From contig JAQFVV010012669.1 of NCBI GenBank assembly GCA_028023455.1, positions 188,001 to 252,000 on the forward strand: DNA of 64,000 nucleotides, given 5' to 3'. The notes beneath the pieces were generated by a model. The model saw only the letters and a list, made by a program, of their open reading frames with translations. It had not been told where the DNA came from and ran no database searches. The position numbers and the translations under genes are program-made. Below are positions 12,250-22,934 of the stretch, in pieces. The DNA is from Epiperipatus broadwayi. Its lineage: Eukaryota; Onychophora; Udeonychophora; Euonychophora; Peripatidae. Each line of letters starts with the position of its first letter. The stretch's first letter is position 1.

Positions 12250-13876
12250 GATGAACTGGGCTGGGAGAGAGGTGAAGTGCATAGTTTTTACTTCTGCCAG
12301 AATTGAACAATGATTCATTCTTGATGTCACTTGATAAACCACTGTTCGGGAAAATTTCAGCATGGGCTGGTGAGAGAGTGCAAAGGGAGAAGGCTGATGA
12401 TGCCCAGGTTGAAACCAGAGAATTCTCCACTGAAAGTATTTTTTTTCCTTGGTATTCTGTATGTCTGAGACTTGCCCTGGGTTCCAGAAGAGGATGCATT
12501 ATGGTTTCACTGGGAAGGTCAAGGATGGAATTCTGCCCATCAGAGTTGGTGTCACTATCAAATGGGTTAGGGTGTGCAAGCTTTTGAGATATGTCTGTTT
12601 ATGGTGGGCCAGAGTTGGTAGACTCAGGCAGAATGATTTCTGAGTTTGAATTAGTGGACATGTCCATCAAGGAAGGAGAGTCCTGTGGTGGAGCTGTAAC
12701 CAAGAATGACGGGCTGTTAGTGAATTTGAAATTGTTTGGCCTAGAGGAAGCTGGAGTCTTTCTAGAAGGTAAGATGGTAGCCGAATGCTGAAAGGTCAAA
12801 TTAGTATCAGGTGGAGGTGAGAGAGGTTATCTGAGGGAGGAAGTTCATATCTGTTGGAGCTCTATGGAGCACAGATGTGGTTTAGGCCCTTTTTCTTCTG
12901 GAAAGAGTTTCCATTTTTTTAGAGGGCAGTTCCGAATGAGGTGGTTGTGGTCTTTGCAGATGAAACATCATGGCCTGATGATCAAAGGCAGTAGATCAGC
13001 TGCTATTATTGTGGGAATACTTTTAGGAGAGAGACCTTTTTAAAGGGAGAATTGAAATGAGGCTATGTTAGTGAAGGTGAGGTCATCAGTGAGAGGATCC
13101 CTAAGATACTCAAATGAGGTAACTTGTCTGAAATGCCTCGAGATATTTCTGTAGGTGCTGCCTTTCTATTCCTATGTGACAGTTTTTGATAAACCCCTTA
13201 AGTATGGATGGTCTATTGCAACCAGGAATATATTGTGTAGAAATTTGAATTTGTTTTTGATAGGCTTGCCTTTCTATTGTGTTGTGAAACTGTATTGCAA
13301 TGTATCGAGCATTGGGAAGGGTGAGGATTTTATGTATACTATCAGACTGAAATTTAATAAGGTCATAGAGCTGCTGTGCTGGAAATTTGCACAGTCTGCA
13401 TTGTTAATCTGTAACCACCAGAATGATTGAACTGTTGCTCTGGTAGCAATGAAGTGACTTGAGGGGAAGCAGTGGAGCTGTGTGGTTAAATTGTTCTGAA
13501 ATCACAGTGTGATTCTCTGGTGTGAGTTGTTTAGTAGGAATGAAGGTTGATGAGGTGGTTGATTGGTAATTGTTAGGATTGTCCTCATCAAGGCCACACA
13601 GATTTTGAAGGAGCTCAGCTTGGTGTGTTTGTGGTATGGTTATATTGGGATTTTTTTGGTACGGTGTTGGATGTGGCCTGAACATAGGAATTAGCAAAGA
13701 CTTGGCTGTGGTGTTAGGGAGCTAGTTATGAGAGGATGGTTAATAAGGGATGGCTTTATAGTGTGACTGATATTAGTAGGAGTAATGTTGGCAGACTTGG
13801 TTACACTGATAGATTGAAATGGGGAATCATGAGTAGCATCATCTTTGGAGTAATTCTCCAGTGTTATGATGAACAC
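12250..13876 (-). pseudogene. LINE ORF1 (gag-like) remnant with CCHC zinc knuckle
   Basis: Several frame-shifted minus-strand segments form one gag-like protein. Threonine-, proline- and asparagine-rich frames run from 13876 to 13404. Near 12940-12980 the strand reads CFICKDHNHLIRNC, a clear C-x2-C-x4-H-x4-C nucleic-acid-binding knuckle, preceded by an in-frame stop. A serine/proline-rich linker follows (about 12599-12799). By family knowledge this protein coats the element's RNA. It is now broken by stops and frameshifts. Confidence 0.65.
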
Positions 13877-15055
13877 CTATGAACGGATTATTGTTTTTAG
13901 ATATATGAATAGTGGATTAGTTCTGTATGCTAGATATGTAGATGATTATTTTTGTGGCCGCTCCGGAGGAAACCATTGAAGATATCAAAACTGACATTAT
14001 AACAGCATCGGGCCTTAACATAAATGTAAGTCAGGAGGGAGCATCGAACTATTAAATATTTGGACCTGCAAGTGATGATTGAGGCTAATCGCTTTTATTA
14101 CAAAATGAACATTAAGCTGATTAACATCAGAGGTCACATATATCACTTATCAAATACACCACATATACATAAATTTGCTGGCCTCAAATCATTCTTACAT
14201 AGAAATAACTGTAGCTTCGAAGCTGACAAAAGAAGCAATATAGAAACTTATAGAAATGAGCTCATCAAGGAAAAATATAATCAATGAGCCATTGATAATG
14301 TTAGTAAGAAATTTAAAAGAGGGCCGAATCACGAGTTGAAACAAGACAAACCGCGTATTTTGCTACCATATATCAAAAATATTTATCGAAAATTGCGGAC
14401 AATTTTTTGCTCGAAGTTCTGTGTGTGTTTTCATTCGCCCCCTAATTTGAACAGGTGTATAAACAACACCAAAGATTATATCCTTCCAGTGCAAGCACAG
14501 CGGGCGGTCTACAAGATTGCAGGTAGCGAAAAGAACTGCCCAACTGCATATTATGGGGAGACGAGGGCATCAGTTCAAACAAGATTTTCCCAACATGTGT
14601 ATGCATACAATAAGGCCTTAGTTGACTCATCCCACCCTTAAATTTTTGTTTAGCATGCAGTGGCTGTAGATCATTTATGCAGACCAGATGGACCAAGACT
14701 ATTGTGTAGGGAGCAGAATGATTTGCGAAGGAAGGTTAAGGAGGAGGCGTGTTTCATCATCTTGGATAAACATGCAATGAACAAAAGGGAGTCTTTTTAC
14801 ACTTTGTCAAAGAAATGGCAAGTGTAGGCACTCTGATTCTAATTTGCATATCTATGGATATTTGCATATCAGTATATCGTTGAAAAACAATGAGAGTTTG
14901 TACTTCTTGATAATGAAGGGTAAGCCTTCAAAAATGTTTGAAGATTTAATAAAGTTGTTATTATTTATAGAATTGTTCAAGATAATTGTTCAATATATCA
15001 TATTCGATTTGTATAATGTGTGCATATTTAATACTAACACATATTAAAGTTTTAC
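13877..15055 (+). mobile_element. 5'-truncated Penelope-like element nested in the LINE
   Basis: AT-rich sequence interrupts the GC-richer LINE ORF1. It carries the end of a reverse transcriptase and a GIY-YIG endonuclease on the plus strand, the hallmark pairing of Penelope-like elements, followed by about 220 bases of AT-rich 3' sequence. The borders are set by where LINE-like composition stops and resumes. A possible short direct repeat (AACACCTAT/AACACATAT) flanks it but is not convincing. Confidence 0.75.
13915..14830 (+). pseudogene. Penelope-like reverse transcriptase end plus GIY-YIG endonuclease
   Basis: The region begins with RYVDDYF (13932 on), the polymerase YxDD-type motif. A 75-codon frame (14060-14287) follows that resembles the thumb/linker, including HLSNTPHIHKFAGLKSFLHR. 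A 101-codon frame (14336-14641) contains VYKIAGS and then TAYYGETRASVQTRF: the two halves of a GIY-YIG nuclease, with Y, Y, G and the catalytic arginine region present. The zinc-binding CCHH-type linker seen in many family members is not clear. Frameshifts and stops between blocks make it a pseudogene. The element is 5'-truncated, with no upstream fingers domain. Confidence 0.8.
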
Positions 15056-15059
15056 ATAT

Positions 15060-15420
15060 TGTGTGTAGGTTTTTAGATGATTCAGAGATGGCTGAGGTTT
15101 CTGCATTATGCTTAGGTGTAACAGGCTGATCCCCCCCCCCCATAGGTGAAAAGTTTTTGGTGTTCCCAGTTGTGCTCGGAGCAACATTATGATTGGTCAG
15201 ATTAATCTTTTTGAATTGATTTTTGCCTTTTATGGGGCAAGCCTCAGCCTGTAGAGGAGGAAAATCCAGAGGGTCAGCAGATGGAGATCTTGAATAAGGT
15301 TTTTTGCTGATGGTGTCTTTAATTTTGTTTGGAAATTTAATTTAGGTAAAATTTTTGGAAGTTTGAAGTTCTTTGTTGTTGTGAATTAAGTTTTTGCACA
15401 TTTTTGTCGCTAGAGGCTGT
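15060..15420 (-). pseudogene. LINE ORF1 N-terminal fragment
   Basis: The minus strand reads a low-complexity, proline- and serine-rich protein including SRSPSADPLDFPPLQAEACP, typical of the disordered N-terminus of a LINE ORF1 protein. An 11-base C-run on the plus strand (15131-15141) encodes a glycine run and is a likely frameshift site. The frame ends at the border with the Penelope-like insert. The other half of ORF1 continues beyond that insert at 13876. Confidence 0.55.
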
Positions 15421-15444
15421 TTTCGAAAATATGGATAAACGTAA

Positions 15445-15519
15445 TTTATTTATTTCCTTAATAACATTTACTGTTTTCGTAAAATTGATCCAGTAAATGC
15501 TATTAAGGAAATAAATAAA
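15445..15519. repeat. 29-bp inverted repeat beside the LINE 5' end
   Basis: Arms 15445-15473 and 15491-15519 are reverse complements with one mismatch, around a 17-base spacer. They sit directly outside the apparent LINE 5' border. They could be a miniature foldback element or a hairpin in the target. No TSD is evident. Confidence 0.7.
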
Positions 15520-16280
15520 ATATGTTAACCCACATGATTCTTATTCTTTCACAAAGAATGGGGTGGACCCAGTAACATTACATGTATATGTTTTTGCTTA
15601 GCATCAACACCAACAAGCGGCTGACATGATAGAATAGAAAACTACCTTACCTTTTTATTAAGTTATAATTTTATTGCACACAGATATTTTCAAGATTTGT
15701 TAACATTTTAAAATCATTTGGAAGTTTTAGCTTAAATATAGTTGAGTATTTTTGAAAAGTGGTGATATCTTCTGCTTTTCATTAACATTTTATATTTCGT
15801 TAACTGATGATTAACTGCAGAAAGGAGTTGCTGTTAACTGAAAGGAGACTGATACATGTCTTAAAGAAACTGAGGTGACAAATTTCCAATGACCATTTCA
15901 TATGTTCTTGTCATTGCAGCTGTCATTACCATGTGATTAGTCGTATGATATATAAACATGGATGGTCTACTCACCAACATCTATCAGCCACTGTGGTAAG
16001 TTTATTGGCTTTTTAACTCTTGAGTTTAAGATTGAGAAACAGTATGGGTCTTTCTGTTCAGTTGCCTAATAGTTCTTAGCTGAATATCAAATTTTTTTGA
16101 AGGCAGAATATATGTGAATAAATTTTTTAAAGTAAATATTTAATCATGATAGACAACAAAATTATCACCTTGGAATTCTTAGCTGAATAATTTGAAGGCA
16201 GAATATATGTGAATGAATTTTTTAAAATAAATATTTAATCATGATAGACAACAAAATTATCACCTTTATTCCAAGGTAAT
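15520..16280. other. Unassigned stretch with promoter-like start and tandem repeat
   Basis: There is no open frame. A TATATAAAC box at about 15950 lies some 330 bases before the first endonuclease-like codons of the RTE-like LINE, so part of this may be its 5' region. A two-copy repeat of period 95 occupies about 16074-16265. Confidence 0.35.
16074..16265. repeat. Two-copy tandem repeat, 95-bp period
   Basis: GAAGGCAGAATATATGTGAA at 16099 recurs at 16194, and the flanking sequence (TTCTTAGCTGAAT before, ATCATGATAGACAACAAAAT after) is repeated too. A few substitutions and a small indel separate the copies. Its location suggests repeated units in the 5' region of the adjacent LINE, but this is not proven. 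Confidence 0.8.
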
Positions 16281-16299
16281 TGTAAAGTCACCAGGCAAC

Positions 16300-19200
16300 A
16301 CAGCAATTGGCGGCCAAAGGCAGAAAGTGCTAAGAATCCCTTGATTGTGGATCAGGCTGCTATCTGATGACAATTTTTTATTTAGGTATTACTTTCAAGT
16401 GATTGCATGAATTGGTTAGAACTGCCTAAGCTTAAATGGGACATTAGATGAAAAAAAGGTGAAGAGACTATTGATTTAAAAAGTGAACGTGTATTTTAGT
16501 ACAAAGGCACAGTCATTGGGAGTGCAAGTTGTGCAGGATTCATTATAAACAAAAAATGGAAGAATAATATGGTGGAGATTGTATGTAGTTATTCAATTTA
16601 ATGGAAGATAGCAAATGCATAATTCAGACATATGCCCCAATGAGTTTTCATTATGATGCAGAAGTAGATTTTTATATGAATATACAAAAGCTTTTGATCA
16701 GACCAAAAATTTTAAAATTGTTATAAATTTTAATGCTAGAAATAGCAAATGATTGAAACATGAAAGTGGCGTGGCTAAATTAGTTATGATATTAGAAATG
16801 AAAGAGATGTGAAAAAGAACATTTTATATTATAAATTCTTTCTTTGAGAAAACTGGAAGCTTCCAAATAAAAGTACAGCAGAAAATATGAATTTTAAGAT
16901 TGTAATGTTCTTAATAAATTCAACACAAATTATAATCAATTAGTGACATGTTAATGCAAACTAGAGAGAGAAAAATTATTAAGAAAAACAGTATTCACAG
17001 TTGATATTCATAATCTTTAGAACATTCCAACAAATTTAAATAAGAATTTGCAAGTCATATAAAAATATTAACAAATTTTGAAGATGATTCAGGTTTGAAT
17101 GAAATTGATAAGAAGATAATAAATATTAAAAACTACATTAAAGGTGGCTGATACAAAAAAGTATCAATTAACCAGTAAAATTTTTACTGAGACAACAATT
17201 TACAAAGAAGAAAATGAATCTGAAAATATATAAAAATCTATTAAGAAGGATTGAATATCTAGAATTAGATAAAATGATATTAAAAAAAGAGCTAATAAAA
17301 ATATAAGAAATTATAATTGTGAATGCTATAGAAGTATTAAAAGTGTAAACAACATCTTGGTATAGAAACATTTCTGCAATAAGAAGATGGAACTATTACT
17401 AAAAAGAGAGATCACATCATGAAATGTGTGGAAGAGTTTTATAAAGAATTATATAGCAATAAAAAACAAGAAAAAGTATATATAATTATTGCATTTTCTG
17501 AATCACCCATTATTTTAAATAAATTGAGATTAAGCAATTAAATCTGAAGAAAAGCTCCAGGTAATGATGGAATTATAATCGATATCTTAAAAGAAGCATG
17601 TGAGGAAACAGAAAAATTGTTGGCAAGATTATATGCCAAATATCTAAAAAATAAAGATGTATCATATGATCAGAAGAATGTAGTACTAATAATATTTAAA
17701 AAAAGATGACAAGGAAGAGATTAGAAGTTAAAGATCTATCAGGTTTTTTTAAAACCAATTCTATGCAAAACATTTATTGAGATAATTACAACTTATGTAT
17801 AGTGAAGTTTGAATTTACTTTAATTAACCAAAATAACACTGGATTTAACAGCAGTTTTAGCACTTGATTACATTCAAATATTGAAAGGTGTTATAGAAAG
17901 AACCAGTCCATGAATTGCCATTATGCTTTGAATTTATAGATTATAAAAAAGTGATTAAAGCATTGAGTCGTGTAGATATATGCTCAGGATAATGTCATAT
18001 AAAGAATGTTTATCAAAATGCAACAGCAATGATTACTTTACATAGTATTAAGAAGATTAACATTGAGAAGAGTGTATTACAGGGTGACTCCATATTCAAA
18101 ACTTTTTACAGCAGTTTTGCAAGAAGTATTTTGTGATTAAAATAGAAAGATAAGGGAATATAAGTGGACATTATTTAAATCATCTAGATTTTGCAGATGA
18201 TATAATTGTTTTTGCATATAATGCTTCACAATTTTAGGAAATGTAAGAGTTATCAGATGAAAGGACTAAAGATAAATGCTAAAAAGACTTCAATAGATTT
18301 TCTCAAAAAAGAAAATAAAGATTGATGATGAATTAGAAGTTAACTACTACAAGTACCTTGGTCATATTATTAGTATGGATGGAGACATAATGGATGATAT
18401 TAATCATGGAATTAAACTTTATGTGATAATCAATTTTTAAACTATCAGCAATCTCAATCTATAACAATAAATGTAGTATCACCTTTATAATCTGATGTTT
18501 ATATAGAAACTAAAGGCTCCTTTAACAATAAAGGTGTACTACCTTTATCTCTAGTCAGATATGTTTTATCTCTAGTCTGATATGTTTATATAGACACTAA
18601 AGATTGTAGTTCGATCAAGTAGTGTGAGATTAATAATACAAAGAAGTTTTAATAAATCTCATTAATAAGACAAATATAACATGTTTTGAAAGCAGACTAA
18701 TAAATAGTCATTTATCATTTCCAAATTCCCTACAAAATGTATATTTACTAAGATAATAAAGCCAATTACTTGAGGCTTTAGTAGGTTTATAAATATAGAT
18801 GATAATTAACCCTTGAGATTACAGTAGCATCATTCAGGGCAAGCCAGAGTAATAAATGGATGCAGGAAAGTATGCATAAAATCCCTATCTAGTGCCTACT
18901 CATCCAATATTCTTAGACTAGCTTGTGGTTTTAATCAGGGAGGAGCCTTGGATCTGAGAGTACTGCAGCTGTATCTTAGAATGAAAGTCACAAGCTAGTC
19001 AAGGAATATTGGTTAAGTAGGATTAGATAGGGATTTTATGCAAAAAAACCTTCCTGAATCCATTGATTATTCTGGCTTGCACTGAGTGCTGCTCCTGTGT
19101 AAAGAGTTTTGCATCTGTGTAAACAGCTTGTGTAAGCATAAAGAATGGTGGTTATGTGAAGTTTAGTGGTCTAATGTATGTATAAATCTATTACAGCCTT

Positions 19201-19680
19201 GAGTAAGTGTCTTTATTGTCTTACAATTAAACTTGGATGATGTGCTTTTGGTAGAAATAACTTGTTATTAAAAAGAAATATGTTTATGTATTCAAAGATG
19301 TTTTTAAATAAATGTGGTTTACCATTTCTTAGTTATGGATATGAAACTCAGATATTTAACAAAAGAGCAATCCAAAGAAGTCAGACTACTCAGTGAAGTA
19401 TGAAGAAATGTATGTTAGGAGTAGCAAGAAGCAATCAAAAATGAAATGCATGGGTGAGGGAATAAACATGTCACATCATTGAAAGGATTAAGAAATTCAA
19501 ATAGAGTAGTTCTGGATATATTGCTGGAAGAAATGAATCCAAGAGATTGTAAATGAGTTAAAAAGATGTCTTGGGAAGTGGATGGATGAAATAAGGAAGT
19601 ATGCTAGTTATGTGGAGATGAGAAGTTTGAGTGAGAAGAAAGTGGGTTAAACTCGGAGAGACTTTCATCCTGAGTTGGAT
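16300..19680 (+). mobile_element. Decayed RTE-like LINE, interrupted by a foldback repeat
   Basis: In broken plus-strand frames the endonuclease appears first: CAGFIINKKWKNNMVE, then TYAPMSFHYDAEVDFY (16625 on) and INFNARNSK. The reverse transcriptase follows: KAPGNDGI (17551), FIDYKKVIKALSR, KSVLQGDSI, FADDIIVFA (18189) and YYKYLGHIISMDGDI. After an interruption (about 18440-19230) the end of the protein resumes with FLSYGYETQ, matching the YGSETW block of RTE-type elements. Stops are frequent, so the copy is old. The RTE assignment rests on motif order and style, without a tree. Confidence 0.75.
18795..19178 (+). repeat. Foldback element copy A, diverged, inserted in the RTE-like LINE
   Basis: Two inverted arms meet near 18950: GCAAGCCAGAGTAAT... 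at the left is mirrored by ...ATTCTGGCTTGCACTGAGTG at the right. The right end carries the family tail (AAGCATAAAGAATGGTGGTT... ending TTTAGTGGTCTA). It is the most diverged copy. It lies between reverse-transcriptase blocks of the LINE, so it inserted after that LINE. Its left terminus is eroded and no clear TSD remains. Confidence 0.7.
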
Positions 19681-19689
19681 CAATAATAG

Positions 19690-20723
19690 TAGAAAATTCA
19701 TGAATTGACAATTTTGAAATGCATATTTTCTTTTATTTAAAATATTAAACTCTTTCTTTTAGTTAAAATATAATTAAAATTTGTTATATCTTCATTTGTT
19801 GCTATTATATTCGTTTTCAATTTGTTTTGTTTATATATATATCACCAGGATGATTACTTATATGGGTTATGTGAATTACCTAAACTTGATAATTTCCATA
19901 CTAATTTTGCTTCTCTATCTTATCAATGTTAGTTCTATTTTTTATTTTTAATGAATATTGTTCTAACTTTGCCTTTATAATAAAGTAGTTCATTTTTCTA
20001 AGTCATTAAAATTCACAAAATGAGATAATGATGGCATCAATTATTTTGGCTAATGATCTTACAATTGCCAGAAATTGAGATCTACGGTTTATGATTATTT
20101 TGTTATAAATCTAAAAAATGAGAATTCTCAAACACATGCATATATCTGGTTCTTAAGAAAATTCTTTAAGTGTTTCATTTGTGAACTACCAGGTTTCTGG
20201 GATTAGAAAACCATAATATTTCTGAGTTTGGGAGTATTGATGTGCAATCTATATATTTGGTCACCATGGGAAAAATCATGTAATTACACCTGTAATGAGG
20301 AAGATTGAAATTTTTCTCTGATCAGTTTCTTTAAAGTCTCAGAAAGGAATCAGACAATCACTTTTCAGTTAGTACCAGCAATATATAGGATACAATTATT
20401 GACATTAATTTTCCTAGCAAAAAGATAGGGGTTTCAGTTGTCATATAACAGATATTTAAAATATATAGTAACAACTGACAACAGATTTAATTAACTATGC
20501 AAGCAAATCAATTTAATGGTAACTCAAGTAGTATAAAGGAATAAAAGATAGATGTGCATAATTTCTAAGTTTGAATCCTATTATTCTCTGACAAGTGCAA
20601 AACCAGGAAATTGCTTAGGAGATGATGGGCATTTTGTAGCCCTATTCAAGCTACAATTGACAGTTTTAGAATACGGTGAAAAGAACTTCTATCAATTAGC
20701 AATAAACATTTTGTAATGTGAAC
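19690..20723. other. AT-rich non-coding stretch
   Basis: No open frame, tRNA-like structure or repeat to other parts of the window is seen with confidence. A weak B-box-like TTTGAATCCTA at about 20572 is not supported by a good A box. Confidence 0.5.
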
Positions 20724-21204
20724 ATATTTATTACTTTGTATAATATATAATTGTTAATTAGAGAAGATATTAATTAGTATTAAAGTTTATCGGCTTAACG
20801 TTTTCGAGGATCCATGCCTCATATTCATAGCCTTCATAAAATGTATAATAAAATATGCAAATACAAATATTCAAATAAGCTAGTATTACGTAGCCCATTT
20901 CTTCGAGATCTCGAAGCAAGTATCCTTTCTATTAATGGCATGGATGTTTTCATTGATGTAAAATGCCATTAATAGAAAGGATACTTGCTTCGAGATCTCG
21001 AAGAAATGGGCTACGTAATACTAGCTTATTTGAATATTTGTATTTGCATATTTTATTATACATTTTATGAAGGCTATGAATATGAGGCATGGATCCTCGA
21101 AAACGTTAAGCCGATAAACTTTAATACTAATTAATATCTTCTCTAATTAACAATTATATATTTTACATATAGTGAGAAGTAAAGCTATATTTATTACTTT
21201 GTAT
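20724..21204. repeat. Perfect 200-bp palindromic element with 18-bp TSD
   Basis: Left arm 20742-20941 and right arm 20963-21162 appear to be perfect reverse complements over 200 bases by eye, around a 21-base loop. The right arm is followed by a 24-base unpaired tail (21163-21186). The whole is flanked by an exact 18-bp direct repeat, ATATTTATTACTTTGTAT, at 20724-20741 and 21187-21204, so the insertion has defined ends. Each arm contains the 16-base palindrome CTTCGAGATCTCGAAG. There is no open frame. The TSD length fits a target-primed or LINE-mobilised insertion better than a cut-and-paste TIR transposon. Confidence 0.92.
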
Positions 21205-22290
21205 GTATAAAATCATATATCTTCTAGTATCTTTTTCTGAATGACCCATTAGCAGTTAGATTTTTTAGGCTTTTTATCAGACTATTTATTATTATAGTGA
21301 TAGAATCTATTTACATCATTACAATCTTTTTGACCATGCTTTAATCATAATATATCATTCAGTCAGATATTCTTCAGGTTATTAAGATTCAATATATATA
21401 TTCTCCTTTTCTTATTCTTGGTATCCTCATGTCTTTGGTTGCACCAGAATTCAAAAAGCATCATGCCTTTTCTATTTTTTAATGTTCAACTTATACATGC
21501 AAATTTGTCATAGGGAATATCACTTGAAACAATTCTGATCTTTGCTATTAAAAGAAGTCTTTATATTTTAAATTTTACTTCGTGCTTTTCATTTAAATAT
21601 TACTCAGTATCAGTTTGCTAATAATATCTTAGTTGCTGGATTTCGATTTGCTGAAAACCGATTCAAGGAAGTAAAAAGTTTCAATGATTTCTATGTCAAT
21701 GAAAATGAAGGCAGAGAAAGTTACTCTACTGCTATCATCTACAGTAATCTATAGATACTAATGTTAATTAATACAATAAATAGCAACATTGGAGTAGTGT
21801 AAACTGAAGTCATTTGATTTTTTTTTTTTTGATATTATGAAACATTTTTAGGAAACTGTCCTTGACATTGGACTTTTTATTTTTTTCATATTTAGTTGTA
21901 ATCCTGTGTTTTCACTTTGTTCTTTATTCAAAACTTCTTCAGATTTTATTTTGTTTTTAAGTGATTAATGTTTCAATTACTGTTTTTGCATTCACATTAG
22001 TCTTTTTCATACAATCTGGCTTTCTTCTTTTTATGTTTAGTATACAAGATAAGTAGATAGGATAATAATAATATGAAGTTATATTGAACTCCTCAGCCAG
22101 TACTGAACCATGTTTAGTATACCAGTTTTTCTAAAAATATTCTTTAATATAAAAGAAACTCATGATTCCAATTTACACAATGCTTATCTGAAGCAAACTC
22201 TCCTTAGTCTATTTCAGTGTAATCATTTATTGAATTAATAAACTTCTATATTGCATCTGTTGATTATCCAAAGTTTGTAATAGATGGCAG
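21205..22290. other. AT-rich non-coding stretch
   Basis: No gene or recognisable repeat is seen. Frames are short and rich in F, I, K and N, as expected by chance at this composition. Confidence 0.5.
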
Positions 22291-22294
22291 CACT

Positions 22295-22930
22295 GGAATG
22301 ATTGTATTAGGAGGGTTGTTGAGCGTTATAGTGATAAGGAATGGGATAAAATGTATTAGGAGGATTGTTGAGTGCTATAGTGATAAGGAATGGGATAAAA
22401 GAATAGATGCATTAATAAAGAATAGGGAGTTGAAGAGATGAAGAGCTAGTATGGAGAGATAAAAAGAGTTTAAATATATATAGAAGTAAATGGATCATTG
22501 GGTAAGAGTTAATTTACGATAATAGCAAGAAAAGTAGTTTATTGTTTAAGGTTCGAATAGAATCTTTAGCAACAATAGAATATACACATAAATGGAAAAA
22601 TATAGTTGATTTAGTCTGCAAATTGTGTAAGGAAGGCATAGAAAATATTAGGCATCTGTTAATTTAATGTAAATGCTTGAAAGCAGAAAGGATACAAATA
22701 ATGAAGTTATGGAAGAATAAATATGAACAAAGCGATTGTACAGAAAGTGGAGCATTGGGTTTTATATTGGGATTGGGAAAAGATAATCGGAATTTAGGTA
22801 TAAAGGCCATAGAGTTGGCAAAGATTATGTTGTGGAAATGGAATAGAGCAGATTATGGGTAAATTTCGGGTGGGGAATGGAAAGATAAAGTGCTAACAGG
22901 TTTCTCTGGGCATAGTTGCTGAGAGATTCC
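22295..22930 (+). mobile_element. 3' fragment of a LINE, same family as 60.6-62.2 kb
   Basis: The plus strand reads RRIVECYSDKEWDKRIDALI, which matches RRIVECYSGKEWDRRIGTLI on the minus strand at 61.2 kb. A 61-codon frame (22677-22862) then reads KAERIQIMKLWKNKYE, matching QAERIQIMKLWENKYE at 60.9 kb. A cysteine pair (VCKLCKEGIENIRHL) precedes it, forming the zinc knuckle. A 49-base tandem duplication (22304 on) repeats the ECYSDKEW coding block. No reverse transcriptase core is present, so only the C-terminus was inserted or kept. Confidence 0.75.
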
Positions 22931-22934
22931 TGCT

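Larger units (their letters stand above)
8990..15430 (-). mobile_element. Decayed near-full-length LINE (L1/Tx1-like?), split by a Penelope insertion
   Basis: Read on the minus strand, the order is an ORF1-like region, an APE-type endonuclease, a reverse transcriptase and a C-terminal zinc knuckle. This is the standard layout of a two-ORF LINE. The whole element is visibly richer in G+C than its AT-rich surroundings and has frameshifts and stops throughout. A plus-strand Penelope-like insert (about 13877-15055) splits ORF1, because ORF1-like coding sequence resumes at 15060-15420. The reverse transcriptase matches the LINE at 25939-28095 around the YxDD motif, so the two belong to one superfamily. 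The clade name is inference from the C-terminal zinc knuckle. No poly(A) or TSD was found at either end. Confidence 0.8.

Noticed and set aside
12303-12791. Plus-strand frames of 60-94 codons (12303-12587, 12449-12643, 12591-12791) that look protein-like.
   Set aside because: They lie antisense to the LINE ORF1/linker; their apparent quality comes from the GC-richer composition of the LINE.
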